From: Legionella feeleii | GTDB taxonomy: Bacteria > Pseudomonadota > Gammaproteobacteria > Legionellales > Legionellaceae | Direction: 5' to 3' | Assembly (NCBI RefSeq): GCF_001467625.1 | Contig: NZ_LNYB01000004.1 | Span: 1 to 64,000, forward strand | DNA: 64,000 bases | Shown here: piece by piece, positions 7,957-17,823 of the stretch | Layout: each line of letters begins with the position of its first letter | Position numbering within the stretch: the first letter of the stretch is position 1 | Program-made: the position numbers and the translations under genes | The notes under the pieces: generated by a model | The model's database searches: none | What the model was told of the DNA's origin: nothing | Seen by the model: the letters and a program-made list of their open reading frames with translations, nothing else

Positions 7957-8898
7957 TTACTTTGTATTTAAAAGACTTCTAAGCCATTCTTTTGCCTTTT
8001 GGCTTACCCTATCATCTTTTAATGCCATTTCGTAAATTGTAATTTTGCGAGCCTCTTCTTCGCCGTACATGTCATCGAGTATTTCATTCCAAAGTGTTAA
8101 TGCAGTAGAAGAAGGAATTATGCCGATTTTGTTAAGAAACCCATAAATTCGATCTCGCCAATAGGCATCGGTGGCTTTTTCTATCCACGATATAAGCTCT
8201 GGGGTTAATCCAATCTCTTCAAGACCTTTTCCTTCTCCAAACCCTTTCTCCCACTTTTTGGTCCTAAGATGGGCGTATTTTTTGCCATAGATTCCATTCA
8301 CCCAGTCCATATATTTTTTTCCTAAGCGAATACCTTCTTTTGAATAAGGATCGTTTTTGAGGTTAGTTTTCAACTCCTCTGCCAATTGTTGCCAACGTTT
8401 TTCAAAAACAATTTTTTGCTGATTGGCTTTCATTTCTTTTTCAAACTCTACATACTGCTTGAGTTCATCAGGGGTGAATATTTCTTTAACCCAACTATGT
8501 TCAAGATGTTCTGTCATTCTGTATACCTCAATAAATTGAATAATGGTTTCCCAAGGAATGGATTGATCGTCATCAACAGAATCAATAATGCTTCTCAGGG
8601 TTTTAGCCCCCTCAAGTAAAGCAGCTGCTTTCTGCTCCAACACTTGTGCTTGACTGTTAAAATGCGGGAGCGCTTCACATTCTTCAGAGAGTAAGGTTTT
8701 GATTTGTGATAACTCAAAACCGAAAAACTTCAAAGCAATAATCTGTTGTAATTTCAATAAATCCTTTTCGGAGTAAACACGATACCCATTAACAAGTCGT
8801 AATGAAGGCTTGAGTAACCCTATACGGTCATAGTGATGCAGTGTTTGCACCGAGACACCGGTTAATTTGCTTAAGTCTTTTACGAACCATTGAGTCAT
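7957..8898 (-). CDS. MerR family regulator with TipAS-like C-terminal domain
   Basis: The protein has 313 residues from the ATG at 8898, preceded by an excellent GGAGGAGGT; a longer frame from 8919 has no such site. Residues 1-70 form the MerR winged helix (VKDLSKLTGVSVQTLHHYDRIGLLKPS, NGYRVYSEKDLLKLQQI), followed by a dimerisation helix (about 75-115). The C-terminal part (FTPDELKQYVEFEKEM onward) matches the TipAS antibiotic-recognition domain of TipAL/SkgA/Mta-type regulators, which bind hydrophobic peptides such as thiopeptides and activate multidrug resistance. A MerR-style promoter of its own is likely in the AT-rich region upstream. The nearest + strand gene is the LuxR-type regulator, which may or may not be a target. 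Confidence 0.88.
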   Translation of the reverse strand: MTQWFVKDLSKLTGVSVQTLHHYDRIGLLKPSLRLVNGYRVYSEKDLLKLQQIIALKFFGFELSQIKTLLSEECEALPHFNSQAQVLEQKAAALLEGAKTLRSIIDSVDDDQSIPWETIIQFIEVYRMTEHLEHSWVKEIFTPDELKQYVEFEKEMKANQQKIVFEKRWQQLAEELKTNLKNDPYSKEGIRLGKKYMDWVNGIYGKKYAHLRTKKWEKGFGEGKGLEEIGLTPELISWIEKATDAYWRDRIYGFLNKIGIIPSSTALTLWNEILDDMYGEEEARKITIYEMALKDDRVSQKAKEWLRSLLNTK

Positions 8899-9119
8899 CG
8901 TATTACCTCCTCCAATCAAAAGATAAGGTATATAGCAACAATAGGGTCAAGCGGCTTTTAATATTTCTTTGGCAGTCCATTATGTTCTCTATTTTCTAGA
9001 AGAAATATTTTTAATTTGAATTTTTAAGTTCTAGTAAACTTCACTTTGTCTATATTAAAAATAAACTACACTGTACTAAATAATAGGCTTTTAAAGAGTC
9101 TTGTCTTGGAAATGACGTT

Positions 9120-9989
9120 ATGAAAGCTTTTAGTAACATGAAAATGTATACACCTTACTTAGAAAGTCGTTACCAGTCTATTTTTGAAAATACCCTGATT
9201 TATAGCTGGGGCTATTTTTACTTCGATCTGAGTGGACGATGCTTGCAGTTGATGTCAGATAACTCACTTCTGGATGTTTTTATTAAGAATGATTTATGGA
9301 CTACTCAGATTATCAATCATATTACTGCGCCCCTGCATGATTTTTATAGTTCAGATATTGAAAAGGACAAGGTGTTACCAGTTTCAATTAAAGAAACTTT
9401 AGTTGATCAAAAGTATACTTATTTTTTTGATATTGTTCATGATCATAAAACCTTCACAGAAATTTATACATTTGCGACGCGTTCCGATGTAGCTCACTCA
9501 AATAACTTTATCCTTAACAATATAGATACTTTAAAAATAGTTTCTCAGGATCTTGCAGAGCGTTGCAGACGGTTAATTAATGGAAACACACTGACTTTAC
9601 CGAAAGATTTTATCATTAAGATGAATTCACTGGCGGAATCGCGCCAACCACCAGGCTCTTTAAATTTAAAGGAAATAATTTTAGGAAAAAAAGAACAGGC
9701 ATCTAAAATTCACGAAATGGTAAAAGGCACTGTGTTCGATTTAAATAAGCTGCCCTTTAACTTCTTGTCGGCAAAAAATATAACATTAAAAGAAAAAGAA
9801 ATTATTTATCTCTATTATTTTGGTTTTAATGCCAATCGTATTGCTGATATTCTAGAAATATCAAAACGCACTGTCGATAAACACTTCGAAAATATTAAGA
9901 AAAAACTTGCTTGTGATAGTACGGGCCAGATAATTCCTACCTTACTACGCTCTAATATTTCAATAAATAACTTGATCCAACATGCCTAA
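9120..9989 (+). CDS. LuxR-type transcriptional regulator
   Basis: This 289-residue protein ends in a LuxR/GerE helix-turn-helix (about residues 217-278: LTLKEKEIIYLYYFGFNANR, IADILEISKRTVDKHFENIK). The E-I-x-x-L/Y core and the TVDKH recognition helix are typical. Residues 1-200 have no receiver signature. The region is rich in aromatic residues (WGYFYFDLSGR, YTYFFDIVHDHKTFTEIYTF) and resembles the sensor region of LuxR-type proteins in Legionella rather than a proven acyl-homoserine lactone pocket. Legionella uses several such stand-alone regulators in life-cycle control. The start ATG at 9120 has a weak GGA upstream; ATGs at 9138 and 9144 are alternatives. The receiver/HPt gene 360 bases downstream may be functionally linked. 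Confidence 0.8.
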   Translation: MKAFSNMKMYTPYLESRYQSIFENTLIYSWGYFYFDLSGRCLQLMSDNSLLDVFIKNDLWTTQIINHITAPLHDFYSSDIEKDKVLPVSIKETLVDQKYTYFFDIVHDHKTFTEIYTFATRSDVAHSNNFILNNIDTLKIVSQDLAERCRRLINGNTLTLPKDFIIKMNSLAESRQPPGSLNLKEIILGKKEQASKIHEMVKGTVFDLNKLPFNFLSAKNITLKEKEIIYLYYFGFNANRIADILEISKRTVDKHFENIKKKLACDSTGQIIPTLLRSNISINNLIQHA

Positions 9990-10351
9990 ACTCCTCAAAA
10001 AATTTCAAAGGGTGTTATCAGTACAATGGCCCTCCTTTAGTAAATTTTTCTCTATGAAAAATAATGATATTTTTACATCGATAATTTCGCCCTTAATAAT
10101 TCGTTAATCAAAAAGTGCAATAATAGATATTTTTGGGAAATAGTAGATGTGCATTCTGGGTTCAGTGATTGGAATAATATCTATCATGCTAGGTACTTTC
10201 GAGCAGAGTAGCGTATTAGTAGCCACTGGGGTACTAAACTGCGTTCTTACGCTGATCGCATTCCATTCAGCTTAATTTTTCCAGAAACATTGAACATCCC
10301 CAGCCTAAATAAGACAATAAGCCAAGTATAAATTTCATTAGACAGGACTAT
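9990..10351. other. Gene-free stretch upstream of the receiver gene
   Basis: About 360 AT-rich bases. No open frame, RNA gene or strong terminator is evident. It presumably contains the promoter of the receiver/HPt gene, whose ATG is preceded by AGGAC. I could not place -35/-10 boxes with confidence. Confidence 0.4.
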
Positions 10352-11212
10352 ATGAGCCAACGTAATGCGAAAGGATTTATAATTAAGCAGGAAACTGATG
10401 ATAAGACAACATCGCAGCATTTTCCCCATGTCTTACTCGTCGAAGATAATGCTATCGCATTAAGATTACTTGAAACACTTCTAAAACAGGCAGGATGCGA
10501 ATTTACTTCCACGATGAATGCAGAAAATGGCTTCGATCTTATCAAAAAATCTAAATTCGATTTAATCATTACAGATATTGGTTTACCAGGTATGTCGGGA
10601 ATTGAATTAGCTATCTATATTCGTGACTGGGAAAAAGATAATAATCAAAAAGCAACCCCTATTGTAGGCTTAACGGCTCACTGTTTAGCAAGCTCAGCTT
10701 ATGAATGCATAGAAGCTGGCATGAGTCAGGTATTTACCAAGCCTATGACCCCAACGATTCTAACTGGTATTCTTTCCGAATTAGTTACTACAACAAAGGA
10801 AAATCAGCAGTCAAAAGTCATCGAAACAAAAGACAAGTTCTCTAAGGAAATATTTCTTGCTTTAGAGCAATTTTCCCTACTTGATAGTAATCAAGGAATT
10901 AATAATTTAGGTAGTATTGAGCTATTAAAAGAATCACTCGAGTTAATGATGAGTGAGCTCCCCCTGGAAAAAATCAAAATTCAGCAGGCGTATGAAGCAA
11001 GTGCCTGGGAATCTCTGGGAGACACCATACTTAGAATGAGAAGTAGCGCTATCTATTGCGGCACAGCCAGACTCCAATACGCCTGTCAATATCTGCAGAT
11101 TAATCAAAAAGCAGGCGATACAACAAACTTCAATACCTTATATCATCATTTACTTGAGGTCATAGAAACTACTCAACAAAGTATTAAAGACTGGCTAAAC
11201 CAACAAAAATAA
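10352..11212 (+). CDS. Receiver domain protein with degenerate HPt domain
   Basis: The protein has 286 residues. Residues 26-145 form a complete CheY-like receiver: acidic pair E31/D32, phospho-acceptor D75 in LIITDIGLPGMSG, T108 in GLTAH and K130 in FTKPM. Residues about 165-285 look like a histidine phosphotransfer domain of the BarA/LetS type. The conserved YCGxxRLQ follows the active helix, but the phospho-acceptor His is Leu (L227 in ILRMRSS where relatives read IHKLHG). The layout equals the C-terminal end of a hybrid sensor kinase without sensor and kinase parts. It may be a phosphate sink or a partner that docks on a BarA/LetS-type system without relaying phosphate. The start has AGGAC at good spacing. 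No kinase is adjacent. Confidence 0.82.
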   Translation: MSQRNAKGFIIKQETDDKTTSQHFPHVLLVEDNAIALRLLETLLKQAGCEFTSTMNAENGFDLIKKSKFDLIITDIGLPGMSGIELAIYIRDWEKDNNQKATPIVGLTAHCLASSAYECIEAGMSQVFTKPMTPTILTGILSELVTTTKENQQSKVIETKDKFSKEIFLALEQFSLLDSNQGINNLGSIELLKESLELMMSELPLEKIKIQQAYEASAWESLGDTILRMRSSAIYCGTARLQYACQYLQINQKAGDTTNFNTLYHHLLEVIETTQQSIKDWLNQQK

Positions 11213-11431
11213 GAAAAGCCCCGTGTTGATTAGATCCTATCAGCATGAAGTTTGTTTTTCGCCTACAACATCCAGATTGCTCAAATCGAGTGATAAAAAA
11301 CCTGCAAAGCACTGACCACCTGTTTTTTAATACAAATCAGGCTGTCAACCTCTTAATTAGGGGCGGAATTCAAATCTGTACTATATTTTATGGGTCAGGT
11401 AATAAATAAAAATGTTTGTTAAGGAGTCATC

Positions 11432-11609
11432 ATGAAAAAACTAATCTATACAGCATTTTCTATTACCCTATTTTCTGTAATATTAACTGGGTGTAGCTGG
11501 GAAAACACTATAGACGAGCCAAAAGCTACTTACCGGAGTAGGATATAGATTCATTCCTGTGAACACAGTAGAAGGCAGTATACCGAGCCAGGATATTGTG
11601 GTTTATTAA
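11432..11609 (+). pseudogene. Small lipoprotein gene with apparent frameshift
   Basis: An ATG after AAGGAG opens a frame with a lipoprotein signal (MKKLIYTAFSITLFSVILTG, lipobox LTGC) that stops at 11548 after 38 residues. A second frame overlaps it and continues TGVGYRFIPVNTVEGSIPSQ and ends at 11609. The good ribosome site and signal peptide, with coherent sequence resuming in the other frame near 11530, suggest a roughly 58-residue outer-membrane lipoprotein broken by one indel, or a sequencing error. A truly 38-residue lipoprotein is possible. The rest of the interval 11213-11768 shows nothing I can support. Confidence 0.45.
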
Positions 11610-11768
11610 GAAGAAAGGAGTTATTTATAAACAGGCCCTATTTTCACAGCTTACTGAAGCCCTATTTTTACGTATTGGTGTCGAGATTAATTTCACTGAG
11701 ACGGGTTATCCTTTTTAATCTTGCTGCATGTATAGTTTATTGACTTTTTGGGCCAGACTCTTTCCTCT

Positions 11769-12158
11769 TTATCGTCCATTTTGCGGTTTATAAAACATAC
11801 TAAATAATAAGAGCAGGATCCAACCTAACATGAGCAATGCCCCGCCACAAGGAGTCCCATAGCGAAAAATAGGTTTGGCAAGAAAAATCAATGCGTAAAG
11901 ACTACCACTAAATATGAAAACACCTAAGAGGAAAATAACGCAAACAAGATGTAATAATTTGGGAGGGTTGCGCTGCAAACCATACAAACTGAGTGCAACC
12001 AATAAAATACTATATAATTGCTGACAATGGAGGGCGATACCGAAACGTTGAGCATTTTTTAAGGTTAACATCGCACCAAATACATGGCTTTCCAGCGCAC
12101 CAAGCATTACCGAAGACAAGCCAAGTATACTTGCCAAAACCAGGATCAATTTCATCAT
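11769..12158 (-). CDS. DUF423 family membrane protein
   Basis: The protein has 129 residues from the ATG at 12158, which has a GGAG upstream; the frame extends to 12197 but that would place charged and polar residues before the first helix. The sequence fits DUF423 (YgdD): a first helix LILVLASILGLSSVMLGALE, then the invariant AHxxxxxL-like ALESHVFGAML region, HCQQLYSILLVALS, LHLVCVIFLLGVFIFSGSLY and TPCGGALLMLGWILLLL, four predicted membrane helices in all. The family is a small inner-membrane protein of unknown function, widespread in bacteria. It is transcribed away from the AraC-type gene, with only the roughly 120-base intergenic region between them. Confidence 0.85.
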   Translation of the reverse strand: MMKLILVLASILGLSSVMLGALESHVFGAMLTLKNAQRFGIALHCQQLYSILLVALSLYGLQRNPPKLLHLVCVIFLLGVFIFSGSLYALIFLAKPIFRYGTPCGGALLMLGWILLLLFSMFYKPQNGR

Positions 12159-12281
12159 GGAATACGCTCCACACGGAAGATCAGCACCAACAACCATGTG
12201 CTTTACTTGTCATTGCATAGTATAGTTGTACCACAATAGTACCTATTCATAGCAAGTTGTAAATATATCTGGGATTTAATC

Positions 12282-13040
12282 ATGGCCTCTTCTCAAACCC
12301 TATCCTCTTACCTTTCTCTGCGTTCTTATCAAACTGAAATTGCAAACCACAGCCATGATTTTGCTCAGCTTGTATTGCCTATTAGTGGTACCTTAGAACT
12401 TCAGACGGGTTGTCGCACAGGAATGGTCAGTGCTAATACAGCCGCTTTTATTGCACCTTATGAAGAACATTGTTTTGCTGCCAGTAAGGAGAATCTTTTT
12501 TTAGTGGTTGATATAAAAACGCCCACTCTACTGTCGCATGCCACACTGATATCTTCTTTTCTTAGTCTGACACCAACAACTAAAAAATTTCTCTCTTTTG
12601 CTCAAAGTTATCTAATGCTAGAAGAGCATGATGCTTTTTTTGATTATCTGGTTGAGAATTTATTATTTAAATTGCTGGGCCAAACTGTTGCGAGTATTGA
12701 GGATCCTTATGTGTCAAAAGCCAAATCCTGGATCGAACAACATCTTGCCATGCCCATTGATATCAACAAACTGTCACAATTATGCAACTTAAGTAGCAGC
12801 CAACTGCAACGGCGTTTTAAACGTAGCACAGGCCAGGGGCTTGCAGAGTATTGGCGCCATAAAAGAATGTTAAAAGCACAACAACTCCTTGTGAGCGAAC
12901 ATCTGTCAATTGAGGCTATTGCCTATGAGATTGGTTATGAAAATTTACCGGCGTTTAGCCGTCGCTTTAGCCAAACGTTTGATATGACGCCTTCCCAGTG
13001 GCGTGAAATGATGCTGACTGCAAAAACTATGCGTGCTTAG
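12282..13040 (+). CDS. AraC family transcriptional regulator
   Basis: The 252-residue protein has an N-terminal cupin-type ligand domain (H in NHSHDFAQLVLPISGTLELQ, GMVSANTAAFIAPYEEHCFA). It is followed by the double helix-turn-helix of AraC/XylS proteins (about residues 150-245: DINKLSQLCNLSSSQLQRRF, then LSIEAIAYEIGYENLPAFSR and TPSQWRE). The cupin-plus-AraC arrangement is like regulators of small-molecule efflux or catabolism. The EamA transporter gene begins 85 bases downstream on the same strand and is a natural target. The ligand is unknown. Confidence 0.88.
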   Translation: MASSQTLSSYLSLRSYQTEIANHSHDFAQLVLPISGTLELQTGCRTGMVSANTAAFIAPYEEHCFAASKENLFLVVDIKTPTLLSHATLISSFLSLTPTTKKFLSFAQSYLMLEEHDAFFDYLVENLLFKLLGQTVASIEDPYVSKAKSWIEQHLAMPIDINKLSQLCNLSSSQLQRRFKRSTGQGLAEYWRHKRMLKAQQLLVSEHLSIEAIAYEIGYENLPAFSRRFSQTFDMTPSQWREMMLTAKTMRA

Positions 13041-13124
13041 AATAATACATGGATTTGATTAACTTGCTAAACTCCCATTTCATTCTTGGTACTGCACCAG
13101 GAGGCTGTTAAAAAGGGGTTCTTT

Positions 13125-14027
13125 ATGGCAAAAAATAATGATTATTTCCAGGGTCTCTTCTACCTTGTTCTAGCTCAAACCATGGTAGGACTGAATATTG
13201 TTTCATCAAAATATTTGGTTTCATCAATACCCATTTTATTTATGCTAACACTGCGATTCTCCTTAGCAGCCTTTATTCTCTTGCCTTTACATTGGTTAAC
13301 GCCTGCCAGGCGATTTACTATAAAACACCATTTTTCAACACTAAAGAAAAGGGATTGGCTTTTTATTTTAGCGCAAGCACTCTCTGCTGGCGTTTTGTTT
13401 AACTGTCTTATGTTACTGGGATTGCATTACACAGATGCTAATATGGCAGGTATTATTACCAGCGCGCTTCCTGCGACGATTGCGCTAATGTCCTGGCTGA
13501 TACTTGGCGAAAAAATATCTGCTAAGACAAGTCTCTGCATACTCTTTGCTACCTTAGGGCTTGTAATTATTGCCAGCAATAAATTCAAAGGAGTTGGCTT
13601 AAATCATTCGTTTTTTGGTGACGCTATTATTTTGCTTTCCCTTTTACCTGAAGCTACTTACTATATTTTATGTAAACTGCATTCAAACCGTTTACCCGTA
13701 TTTTTAATTTCAGCCTTTCTGAATGGTCTTAATGCTCTGATCTTATTTCCTCTGCTTTTCTTTTTTCCCTGGAGTCCTGCACAGCTCACCAGCTGGGATT
13801 GGGTCATTTTATTGTGTCTGGGTTTAAGTTCAGGCTTGTTTTATGTCTTTTGGTCTTTTGGCTCCCAACGCGTTGATGGGCTCTTAGCTTCTCTTTCTAC
13901 AGCGATCATGCCACTCGCTACGGTAATTTTGGCCTGGTTACTATTAGGAGAGCAATTAACAAAGATGCAGTGTTTAGGAATGAGCCTGGTAATATTTTCT
14001 ATTGGAATTTACGCTAGACGAAACTAG
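13125..14027 (+). CDS. EamA/DMT family transporter
   Basis: The protein has 300 residues from the ATG at 13125, which has AAGGGG upstream; the frame opens earlier at a TTG without such a site. It has ten predicted membrane helices in two EamA repeats. The first begins YLVLAQTMVGLNIVSSKYLV and includes ALPATIALMSWLILGEKIS. The second includes SLSTAIMPLATVILAWLLLG and EQLTKMQCLGMSLVIFSIGI. The paired GE(K/Q) endings of helices 4 and 9 are typical of the drug/metabolite transporter superfamily. Substrates range from amino acids to drugs and cannot be told here. It follows the AraC-type gene and may be controlled by it. Confidence 0.88.
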   Translation: MAKNNDYFQGLFYLVLAQTMVGLNIVSSKYLVSSIPILFMLTLRFSLAAFILLPLHWLTPARRFTIKHHFSTLKKRDWLFILAQALSAGVLFNCLMLLGLHYTDANMAGIITSALPATIALMSWLILGEKISAKTSLCILFATLGLVIIASNKFKGVGLNHSFFGDAIILLSLLPEATYYILCKLHSNRLPVFLISAFLNGLNALILFPLLFFFPWSPAQLTSWDWVILLCLGLSSGLFYVFWSFGSQRVDGLLASLSTAIMPLATVILAWLLLGEQLTKMQCLGMSLVIFSIGIYARRN

Positions 14028-14203
14028 TTTGTTATCAGTGTTTTCAATAACAAGCTGCAGATCTTGGTTTTGCTTACCATCGGTCTGCAGCGAATTTGAC
14101 AGAATCGTTCAAACTTTATGCGCGGAAACCCAAGGATGAGAAGTTATCTGTGAACAATTTTTTGGGCTCTCTTAGCTTTATACGCGTCATTCGAATAGCG
14201 ATA

Positions 14204-14560
14204 TTAGTTATTCAAAAAATTTTCTAACATTGCTTGAGATTTGTTCCCTAACAAAACACTTCTCATATTATTTTTAAATGTTGCAGGAACACCCTGAATT
14301 GAAGTACCACAAACCTTTTCAAATTTATCATTTTCAAGCGCATAAAAAGTCCAATCGCTATATTTTTTAAGATCAGAAACTTTTTGGTAAGTAGGCATGA
14401 AACTTCTACAATGTGAACACCAGGAAGCATGTACCAGGATCACTGTTTTAGGCATTGCTAAAGCGGCACAATCTGATTTGTTAAAAGGGATTACAGTCGC
14501 AAATGAAACGAAAGGGATCATTATCATTATGCCTGCCAGGCATTTTATTATTTTTTTCAT
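14204..14560 (-). CDS. Exported thioredoxin-like protein
   Basis: The protein has 118 residues from the ATG at 14560; an upstream in-frame TTG would add five. It has a Sec signal peptide (MKKIIKCLAGIMIMIPFVSF, cleavage near FA-TV) and a minimal thioredoxin fold with the active site ASWCSHCRSF (C48, C51) and the cis-proline loop GVPATF. This is a periplasmic dithiol-disulfide or thiol-carrier protein. The CSHC dipeptide is unusual compared with CGPC (Trx) or CPHC (DsbA). The dsbD gene lies 3 kb away on the other strand and could supply reductant, but they are not in an operon. Confidence 0.82.
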   Translation of the reverse strand: MKKIIKCLAGIMIMIPFVSFATVIPFNKSDCAALAMPKTVILVHASWCSHCRSFMPTYQKVSDLKKYSDWTFYALENDKFEKVCGTSIQGVPATFKNNMRSVLLGNKSQAMLENFLNN

Positions 14561-14782
14561 TTTTTCTACTCTCAATTTTGAGGAGTCAACGACATCCTCT
14601 AGTGGACAACAGGTTAGCGATACTAAGCTAGAGCTAGAGTACAGTCAATGAGATCGAGAAGCTCTACCTACATAAAATTACAATCCACTAATAGAACAAA
14701 GGCATCCTTAAGATTTAATTAATTTAGAAGTAATAAAATAGATAGAAAAACACCTCTCAGATTTTAGAGTCTCAAAATTAGT

Positions 14783-15565
14783 ATGAAATTTTTCTCAAAC
14801 AACAGCGCTTTGCAAGGTTATTATTCACAAAAAGCGATCGATTACACCCTATCCAAAATTAAAACCTCGACTAATCAAATCCCTGAACAAGATTATGATC
14901 TGCCCAGCTCGCAGGAAGCATTTAAAAAAATGAATCAAATGCGTGAAATAGAGATCGCTTACGAAATGTATTCCCTGGAGTGGATTAATGAAATTGCCGT
15001 ATTGGCAGAAAAATATGGCGTGGGAAATTGTTGTGAGAAAGCCTGTGTTGCTTACATTTATTTATACAAAAAATTTTCCAGGCTTCCTGTAGAGCAACGC
15101 CCATCCATTGAATTATTTAATAATCCGGTTACGGACCATTTTTTCGTAGTCATCGGTCGCCTGGATTCAACACTTAGCTCAGATCCAAGAGCATGGAATC
15201 CGAATACCGTTATTTGTGATTCCTGGGCAGAAGAAAGTTTTTCAATATTCGATGTAGATGGTTGCAACCATACAATTCAAGTCTATCAAATGATTAAAGA
15301 TTTAATAAAAGTCCCAGAGAACGAATTTGTTTTAAAATGTGATGTCTTAGCGAAAGCTAATAATGACAAAAGTAGAGTAATTATTTCACAGGATCGGATG
15401 GTATTACGCTCAAGGCTAGACTTTCAAAAAAATGACTTCCAACGATTTAATACTGAAGTTCCAATGGCTTATGAAGGATGGGACTACCCAAAACCTAAAC
15501 ATTATGAAAAACAAAAGAGACTGGATGAAGCCGCGATGTCTCTTCCCGAGGGATATCATTCTTAA
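14783..15565 (+). CDS. Putative papain-like (Cys-His-Asp) protein, candidate effector
   Basis: The protein has 260 residues with no signal peptide. The middle carries a possible cysteine-hydrolase triad in the right order: a helix-capping GNCCEKACVAYIYLYKK (C83 or C84), a strand starting DHFFVVIGR (H119) and VICDSWAEE (D146). G-N-C-x-E...DH-F-V-V...CD-W is a pattern I know from papain-like or transglutaminase-like domains in bacterial effectors and polymorphic toxins. No specific family name is claimed. The flanks (residues 1-75 and 165-260) are helical and polar. The ATG at 14783 has only a weak upstream purine stretch. The intrinsic terminator shared with groEL follows. A host-directed protease or deamidase is plausible but unproven. 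Confidence 0.6.
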   Translation: MKFFSNNSALQGYYSQKAIDYTLSKIKTSTNQIPEQDYDLPSSQEAFKKMNQMREIEIAYEMYSLEWINEIAVLAEKYGVGNCCEKACVAYIYLYKKFSRLPVEQRPSIELFNNPVTDHFFVVIGRLDSTLSSDPRAWNPNTVICDSWAEESFSIFDVDGCNHTIQVYQMIKDLIKVPENEFVLKCDVLAKANNDKSRVIISQDRMVLRSRLDFQKNDFQRFNTEVPMAYEGWDYPKPKHYEKQKRLDEAAMSLPEGYHS

Positions 15566-15607
15566 TTTGCAAATCCATTTTTTGAGTTGCAAATTCTTTC
15601 CTGCAAT

Positions 15608-15634
15608 AAAAAACCCGCCAATTGGCGGGTTTTT
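15608..15634. terminator. Bidirectional intrinsic terminator
   Basis: A perfect palindrome: six A, then CCCGCC-AATT-GGCGGG, then five T, between the 3' ends of the convergent papain-like gene and groEL. A GC-rich stem with A- and T-runs on the two sides will terminate on both strands. Confidence 0.93.
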
Positions 15635-15650
15635 AAATTGGGGGAAAGGC

Positions 15651-17324
<1,674 letters not shown>

Positions 17325-17615
17325 TTACTTCTCAATCACACCCATGATGTCGTCTTCACGCATCACAACGAGTTCTTGTCCAGCTACTTTGACTTCAGTA
17401 CCAGAGTACTTGCCAAACAGGACTACATCACCTACTTTGACGGCCAAAGCACGAACATCACCGTTATCCAGCACTTTACCTGCGCCAACAGCGATAATTT
17501 CCCCTCGCATTGGTTTTTCAGTAGCACTATCTGGAATCACGATACCACCAGCTGTGGTACGTTCTTCTTCCATACGACGAACAACAACACGATCGTGTAA
17601 CGGACGAATTTTCAT
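17325..17615 (-). CDS. groES: Co-chaperonin GroES (HtpA in Legionella)
   Basis: The protein has 96 residues, the normal length. It begins [18 protein letters not shown] and has the mobile loop [12 protein letters not shown], which binds GroEL's apical domains, and the C-terminal [12 protein letters not shown]. It caps the GroEL folding chamber. It is the first gene of the operon, with AGGAGAA before the ATG, and transcription is expected from the sigma-32 promoter about 100-130 bases upstream. Confidence 0.99.
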   Translation of the reverse strand: MKIRPLHDRVVVRRMEEERTTAGGIVIPDSATEKPMRGEIIAVGAGKVLDNGDVRALAVKVGDVVLFGKYSGTEVKVAGQELVVMREDDIMGVIEK

Positions 17616-17714
17616 ACTTGTTTTCTCCTGATTGGTTAATCACCTATAATTTTCAGAGGAAGCTCTGAGTTTTTAGCGCCACATACTAAATATTACATAA
17701 CGCTGATGTCAGCC

Positions 17715-17746
17715 ATATGGAGACAAAAAGATTATTTTCAAGGGGG
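17715..17746 (-). promoter_or_regulatory. Sigma-32 (RpoH) heat-shock promoter of groES-groEL
   Basis: Reading the minus strand, CCCCCTTGAA (17746-17737) is a near-ideal RpoH -35 box. After a 14-base gap comes CTCCATAT (17722-17715), close to the CCCCATNT -10 consensus. It lies about 100 bases before the groES start. I saw no CIRCE element, so RpoH control rather than HrcA repression is indicated. Confidence 0.85.
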
Positions 17747-17823
17747 AAAATTTAAAAAATTTTGGTTTTTTTAATCTTGGGACTACAATGTTCTACAATT
17801 TTACAGGTTTTCAAAAGCATATT

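Noticed and set aside
14054-14091. Inverted pair GCTGCAGA/TCTGCAGC downstream of the EamA gene as terminator
   Set aside because: Long loop, 8-bp stem and no T-run; not convincing.
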